Shown here: positions 60,054-64,000 of the stretch, in pieces
How the letters are laid out: every line of letters starts with the position of its first letter
How positions within the stretch are numbered: position 1 is the first letter of the stretch
Assembly (NCBI RefSeq): GCF_000517425.1
Contig: NZ_CP006569.1
Coordinates: forward strand, 4,020,760-4,084,759
DNA: 64,000 bases
From: Sodalis praecaptivus
Lineage (GTDB): Bacteria > Pseudomonadota > Gammaproteobacteria > Enterobacterales > Enterobacteriaceae
Direction: 5' to 3'
The notes under the pieces: model-generated
Told to the model about the DNA's origin: nothing
Seen by the model: the letters and a program-made list of their open reading frames with translations, nothing else
The model's database searches: none
Translations under genes and position numbers: made by a program

Positions 60054-61027
60054 GACGATATCTCGCCGCGCGCGGCCGGTGACGCGCCCACAACCTGCCG
60101 GATTACCGCACCGGGTCGGTCGCGCAGGATCTGGTAGATGCGGCCGAGATACTCGCCGAGCAGCGCCAGCGCCAGAAGCTGTGCCCCGACGAAGGTGAAG
60201 AGAAAGGCGAAAAGCGTAAACACGCCGTCCCCGGCCCAGACCTGGCCCAGCAGGCAGCGCAGCAGCAGCATCCCCAGCCCCATGCAAAACCCGGCCAGGG
60301 CGACGATACCGCCGATAACGCTCAGCAGACGCAGCGGGGCGGTAACCAGCGTCGCGGCCAGATCGCACAGACGGTGAAAGCCGCTCAGGGTTCTGCCCCC
60401 TGATGTGCCGTGCTTTCGCGGCGCGTGGCTTATCTCTATATCGGTAATGCGCTCGGTCAATCTGTTCGCCAGGATGGGAACGATGCCGCGCTCGCGGCTT
60501 TGCAGCAGCGCCGTGACGATGGGCCGACGATAGGCGCGCAGCGCACAGCCATAGTCCGCCGTGCTTTTACCGGTGACGCGACGGATAATCCCGTTCACCG
60601 CAACGGAGGCCAGCCGGCGCGGCCAGCCATCTCGGCGGTTGGCACGAATTGCGCCTACGATGTCATAGCCTTCGCTGGCAATGCTCACCATGCGCGGAAT
60701 CTCTTCCGGCGGCGACTGCAAATCGGCGTCGAGGGTAATGATCACCTCTCCCCGCGCCTGGCTGAAGCCGGCCATGATGGCGGGGTGTTGCCCATAATTA
60801 CGGTTGAGCAGCACCGCCACAAACCGACTGGCGGGCGCCTGGGCGGCGGCGCGCAACAGCGCGGAGGTGCCATCGCGGCTACCGTCATCCACCAGGATAA
60901 TTTCGTAGGGCAGCCCAAGCTGGCGACAGGCGGCCTCGGTGCGCAGCAGCAGGGCCGGCAGGTTTAGTTCCTCGTTGAAAAGGGGAATGACGACCGAAAC
61001 CGAGCTCAAACGCGCGACGTTAGACAC
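60050..61027 (-). CDS. arnC: undecaprenyl-phosphate 4-deoxy-4-formamido-L-arabinose transferase ArnC
   Basis: 325-residue polyprenyl-phosphate glycosyltransferase (GT2) with VSVVIPLFNEE, LVDDGSRDGT, LLNRNYGQHPAIMAGF and TLDADLQSPPEEIP, then two C-terminal helices. It matches ArnC more closely than phage GtrB-type enzymes. arnA and arnD, which lie between arnC and arnT in other enterobacteria, are missing here, as are arnB upstream and arnEF downstream. Confidence 0.87.
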   Translation of the reverse strand: MSNVARLSSVSVVIPLFNEELNLPALLLRTEAACRQLGLPYEIILVDDGSRDGTSALLRAAAQAPASRFVAVLLNRNYGQHPAIMAGFSQARGEVIITLDADLQSPPEEIPRMVSIASEGYDIVGAIRANRRDGWPRRLASVAVNGIIRRVTGKSTADYGCALRAYRRPIVTALLQSRERGIVPILANRLTERITDIEISHAPRKHGTSGGRTLSGFHRLCDLAATLVTAPLRLLSVIGGIVALAGFCMGLGMLLLRCLLGQVWAGDGVFTLFAFLFTFVGAQLLALALLGEYLGRIYQILRDRPGAVIRQVVGASPAARGEISS

Positions 61028-61773
61028 CTGCCTGCTCCTGCAATGGCCAAAGGCGCCCAGAGTACGACGTCCTATTATTTCCGTTGTCGGTCATGAGGGA
61101 AGAAAAAGACGGATAGAAGCTCACGGCAGTTACCCTATAAATATCATATTTCCGGGCACTATAAATCCTGACTCCTTAACGAAGAATAAACATCAAAAGG
61201 ATCCGTTTAATATTGCACAGCGTTTATAGGGATTATTCCCGCCCTGTCGCACATAAAAATAAGCGCGCACCACAAAGATATTAAAGAGGATAGTCATTGG
61301 CGGATATTGGCGATGGGTGTTCGCCAACCGCGGCCGGCGCCATGAGATATCCGCGGATTAAACGGGGCATAATGGCAATGTCATCTCGCCTATTATTGAT
61401 GGAAAGCAACATTATTCCGACGTGGTGTTATTTATTACTGTAATTGAATAAAAGAGGTTCAATGATCCCGGGCCAAAACTATTTTTCACCCTCGCGGGTC
61501 GCGTTTGCCGCCTTGGTAAACAGATAAATTTTCCGCCGGCGGGGTCAACTTTCTTATTCCCACGGGCGCCCCTTGCCCGCGCGGTAGGACCACGGGAGCA
61601 GTGACGCGCACGTTCACCCGTGGAGACGCTTCGGCAAGCCTATTTACCGCCGGGGGACGGGAAAACGCCCCCCACAGGGTTGCGACCAGGTTAGCAGCGC
61701 TTTGCGGCTGCGGCCAACCCTGCCGCCTGCGGCCTGTCTCAGCAGGGGAACAACGCCGGGAGCGATGTGGACA
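61028..61773. other. gene-free stretch upstream of arnC
   Basis: 746 bases with no firmly supported gene. AT-rich around 61130-61460, likely holding the arnC promoter. No clear PmrA or PhoP box found. A 21-codon frame with a ribosome-binding site lies at 61462-61527 (MIPGQNYFSPSRVAFAA...), significance unknown. Confidence 0.45.
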
Positions 61774-62268
61774 TCAAGGCCGCGGCACGGCCGGTTTGCC
61801 GTCGTGATCGCCGAAAGGCAGATCGGGATAATCCAACCAGCGGTCGGCGCGGCGCGCTTCATACTCGGGATTCATGGGGTAGCGGATCCGGTTCTCCGGC
61901 TTGTCGGCCTCCCCCACCACCAGCAGCATCACATCGTCTGCGGTGTTATTAATGAAGGTATGGCAAATTCCGGTACCGGCCGGCAACCCGACCGCATCAC
62001 CCGGCGACAGAGGGTACAGCTCCCCGTTTAGCCAGACGTCGGGATTGCCCGCCAGGACATAGACGAATTCCTCTTCCTGGCTTTCCGCGTGGGGATAGGT
62101 GCTGCGCCGCCCGGGGGGTAAACGCTCATGGTGGATGCCGATACGCGTCAGCCCCAGCGCCCGCCCGAGCGGCGCACCGAAGCTGAAACGTTCGTTATCG
62201 CCTTCATAGGTGTCGTTGCCATCGTCTTCTAATTCTTGCCAGTGGCGGATAAAGTCGGGTCGTGTCAT
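61774..62268 (-). CDS. cupin-domain protein
   Basis: 164-residue single cupin. The metal-binding motifs appear as YPHAESQEEEFVYVLAG and PAGTGICHTFINN. Substrate unknown. The DoxX gene lies 44 bases upstream on the same strand, so they may be cotranscribed. Confidence 0.82.
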   Translation of the reverse strand: MTRPDFIRHWQELEDDGNDTYEGDNERFSFGAPLGRALGLTRIGIHHERLPPGRRSTYPHAESQEEEFVYVLAGNPDVWLNGELYPLSPGDAVGLPAGTGICHTFINNTADDVMLLVVGEADKPENRIRYPMNPEYEARRADRWLDYPDLPFGDHDGKPAVPRP

Positions 62269-62312
62269 TGAAGATACCGATGAGCTGACGACCCGAATGA
62301 CGGATCGACAGA

Positions 62313-62747
62313 CTACTGAAGTCGCGGGTTACTTACCAGCACATAGCGGCCGGCGCCAAGCAGCATAATAATAATGCCGCCCATGAAGTATAGCGCTTCC
62401 GTTTCCAGCTTCCAGGCGCCGACCTGGGTACGGGTAAAGAAATCGGCGGTATGCACCAGCAGGGTCGCGACCACTAAATTGATGGCGTAAATCAGCGCGG
62501 CGGGACGGGTCATGAAACCAATGAGTATCATCAGTGGCGTCACGATTTCACCGATATAGGCGCCATAGGCGATGAACGCCGGCAGCCCGTGCTGCGCCAG
62601 TAGGCCGCCGATCCAGCCCACGCCGTGCTGCATTTTGAACGCGCCGTGAAACAGCATGAGGATCCCGAAAGTCAGGCGCAGTAACAACTTGGCGAAGTCA
62701 GGATGGTCGGACAGCCTGGAAAAACCGTTATTCAGGGAAGCGAACAT
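62313..62747 (-). CDS. DoxX-family membrane protein
   Basis: 144-residue protein with four hydrophobic helices. LLLRLTFGILMLFHGAFKMQHG at the N-terminus and GEIVTPLMILIGFMTRPAAL are typical of DoxX/YqjF proteins. Role unknown, often linked to redox or sulfur stress. Confidence 0.87.
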   Translation of the reverse strand: MFASLNNGFSRLSDHPDFAKLLLRLTFGILMLFHGAFKMQHGVGWIGGLLAQHGLPAFIAYGAYIGEIVTPLMILIGFMTRPAALIYAINLVVATLLVHTADFFTRTQVGAWKLETEALYFMGGIIIMLLGAGRYVLVSNPRLQ

Positions 62748-62881
62748 GGGAGATACCGCTCATAGGATTTACAGTAAAAACAATCCTAACGATAAAAAGT
62801 ATCAATCTCCAATCAAATTCCCTGACTAAGTTCTTCGAATAAATGCGCCGACAGCGGCGCCGATGGGGTAGGTTCGAGACA

Positions 62882-63393
62882 TTATTGCGGACGCTGCTGA
62901 CGTTTGATTTCTTCCAGTTGACGGGAAATATCCGCCAATTGCTCTTTAATCGAGGTAACGATATCGCCTTCCAGGTAATCAGGTAATCAATTTTATCGTG
63001 CAGCGCGTACATTTCCAGATCCGATTTGACGTTAACGTTAGAGGCGATTTCCGCTCGATAGCGATCCACTTCCCCCTCCCTTTTCTGGCTCATCATAATC
63101 GCCGGCGCGGTATAGGCCGCCTGGAAGGATAAAAATAAATTCAGCAGGATAAAGGGGTACGGATCGAAGCCGCTTTTGCCCATCAACAAGTTATAACTGG
63201 TCCAGCCAATAATGATGATGGTCTGGATAATAATAAAGGTCCAGGTCCCAATCACCGCGGTAATGGTATCGGCCATGCGCTGGCCCAAAGTCCGTGGCGC
63301 GATGGCATCCGAAGAAGGCATTAATAACGTTGCATGCTCACTGCGACTGCTCGCCCGTAATTCTTCAAGCTGTTTTTTTGATTTGGCGTCCAT
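62882..63393 (-). pseudogene. DUF1003 membrane protein gene, frameshifted by an 8-bp duplication
   Basis: The N-terminal part is intact: TLGQRMADTITAVIGTWTFIIIQT, FDPYPFILLNLFLSFQAAYTAP and LHDKIDYL. Just after this AGGTAATC occurs twice in tandem (62973-62980 and 62981-62988). Removing one copy restores YLEGDIVTSIKEQLADIS... QQRPQ and a stop at 62882, giving a normal protein of about 168 residues. As it stands the frame continues wrongly to 62728 into the DoxX gene. Confidence 0.85.
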
Positions 63394-63648
63394 GGTGGCA
63401 TCCCTGGTTAAGTGTATTTTATTGATAATATTGATTATTATTTAAAATAAAGTATAAATGACTTCAACAAATTTGCCACTTTTCCGCCGAGGAATTGTAT
63501 ATATATTTGTTTCCGTTGCCTGTTATGACATTAAAAATTCACAGGTTATCGGTTATCTTTCTTAAGCCAGCACGAAGCCGCCAGCGGGTTTTTTTGCAGA
63601 ATTCATGGTAGGGTTGAGCTTGGGTAACCCTTTGCAGAGGTGACGGCA

Positions 63649-64000
63649 ATGGAAAAACGCTGGTCAGAGGTAGACCGTTATATCGCGGCAAAACTGATTC
63701 CTGACGATCCCGTGTTCAGCCAGACGCTGGTAGCCAACCAGCGCGCCGGACTGCCGGCGCAGGATGTCGCCCCCAATCAGGGGAAATTTCTGCATATTGT
63801 GGCGCTGATGATTCAGGCTCGGCGCATATTGGAAATCGGCACGCTCGGCGGTTACAGCACCCTTTGGCTAGCGCGGGCGCTGCCGCCGTCAGGCCGGATT
63901 GTGACGCTTGAGGCCAACGCCCGCCATGCCGAGGTGGCGCGGGACAACCTCCGACGGGCCGGCGTCCTCGACCAGGTCGAGCTGCGTACGGGTCCGGCGC
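63649..64000 (+). CDS. SAM-dependent O-methyltransferase (3' end outside window)
   Basis: First 117 residues of a family-3 (YrrM/COMT-like) O-methyltransferase. The N-terminal helical part contains NQGKFLHIVALM, followed by the SAM-binding ILEIGTLGGYSTLWLARALP and TLEANARHAEVARDN. An AGAGG site precedes the ATG. Substrate unknown. Confidence 0.88.
   Translation, partial: MEKRWSEVDRYIAAKLIPDDPVFSQTLVANQRAGLPAQDVAPNQGKFLHIVALMIQARRILEIGTLGGYSTLWLARALPPSGRIVTLEANARHAEVARDNLRRAGVLDQVELRTGPA

Noticed and set aside
60054..60368. N-terminal 105 codons of the longest frame around arnT
   Set aside because: They lie inside arnC in another frame; the ATGA overlap marks the real arnT start.

Overview
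The window is GC-rich gammaproteobacterial chromosome. Its backbone follows the Escherichia coli 94-min order: nnr-tsaE-amiB, queG, glyVXY tRNAs, orn, rsgA, psd, mscM, epmA, blc, ecnAB, efp, epmB, yjeI, groEL-groES, fxsA, aspA, cutA, dsbD, yjdC, pheU. This places it in the Enterobacterales. Intact housekeeping genes sit beside several decayed gene fragments, two minisatellites and an LPX-type leucine-rich-repeat (LRR) protein of the type III effector class. That mix suggests a Sodalis-like insect-associated or recently host-restricted lineage, but this is inference.

Layout. 1-4280: nnr-tsaE-amiB on the minus strand (amiB cut by the window start) and divergent queG. 4281-5225: a non-coding stretch with two perfect and two near-perfect DnaA boxes, in the place of E. 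coli datA. 5226-28500: the three tRNA-Gly(GCC) genes that are tandem in E. coli are spread out. About 8.7 kb lies between copies 1 and 2: a cation/proton antiporter, an SRPBCC protein with a LysR regulator, and a gmd/ABC-exporter/epimerase/glycosyltransferase polysaccharide cluster. About 14.4 kb lies between copies 2 and 3: an AroY-like aromatic acid decarboxylase operon, a yqjH/yqjI-like iron/nickel pair, and complete kdpFABCDE.

28649-47499: conserved backbone. orn, rsgA, psd and mscM come first. EF-P and both its beta-lysylation enzymes (EpmA, EpmB) follow, then tandem entericidin genes, GroE with a sigma-32 promoter, aspA, the cutA-dsbD pair, a TetR regulator and tRNA-Phe(GAA). The fumarate reductase genes that follow epmA in E. 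coli are absent.

47500-64000: accessory and decaying DNA. It holds a CdiA/FHA fragment, a ROK-regulator/mannonate-dehydratase deletion junction, and a yidH/yidG-like membrane pair. Next come an intact YopM-like LRR effector candidate, dgkA, a P-loop kinase and a BASS transporter. They are followed by a monooxygenase relic and a molybdate/tungstate uptake pair under a ModE-like box. A YhcN-like stress protein, an arnC-arnT pair without the rest of the arn operon, a cupin and a DoxX protein complete the genes. A DUF1003 gene is broken by an exact 8-bp tandem duplication, and the window ends inside an O-methyltransferase gene.

Starts were re-chosen by ribosome-binding site and family length where the longest reading frame was clearly too long. 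All family assignments come from reading the sequences against remembered homologues; no database search was run.
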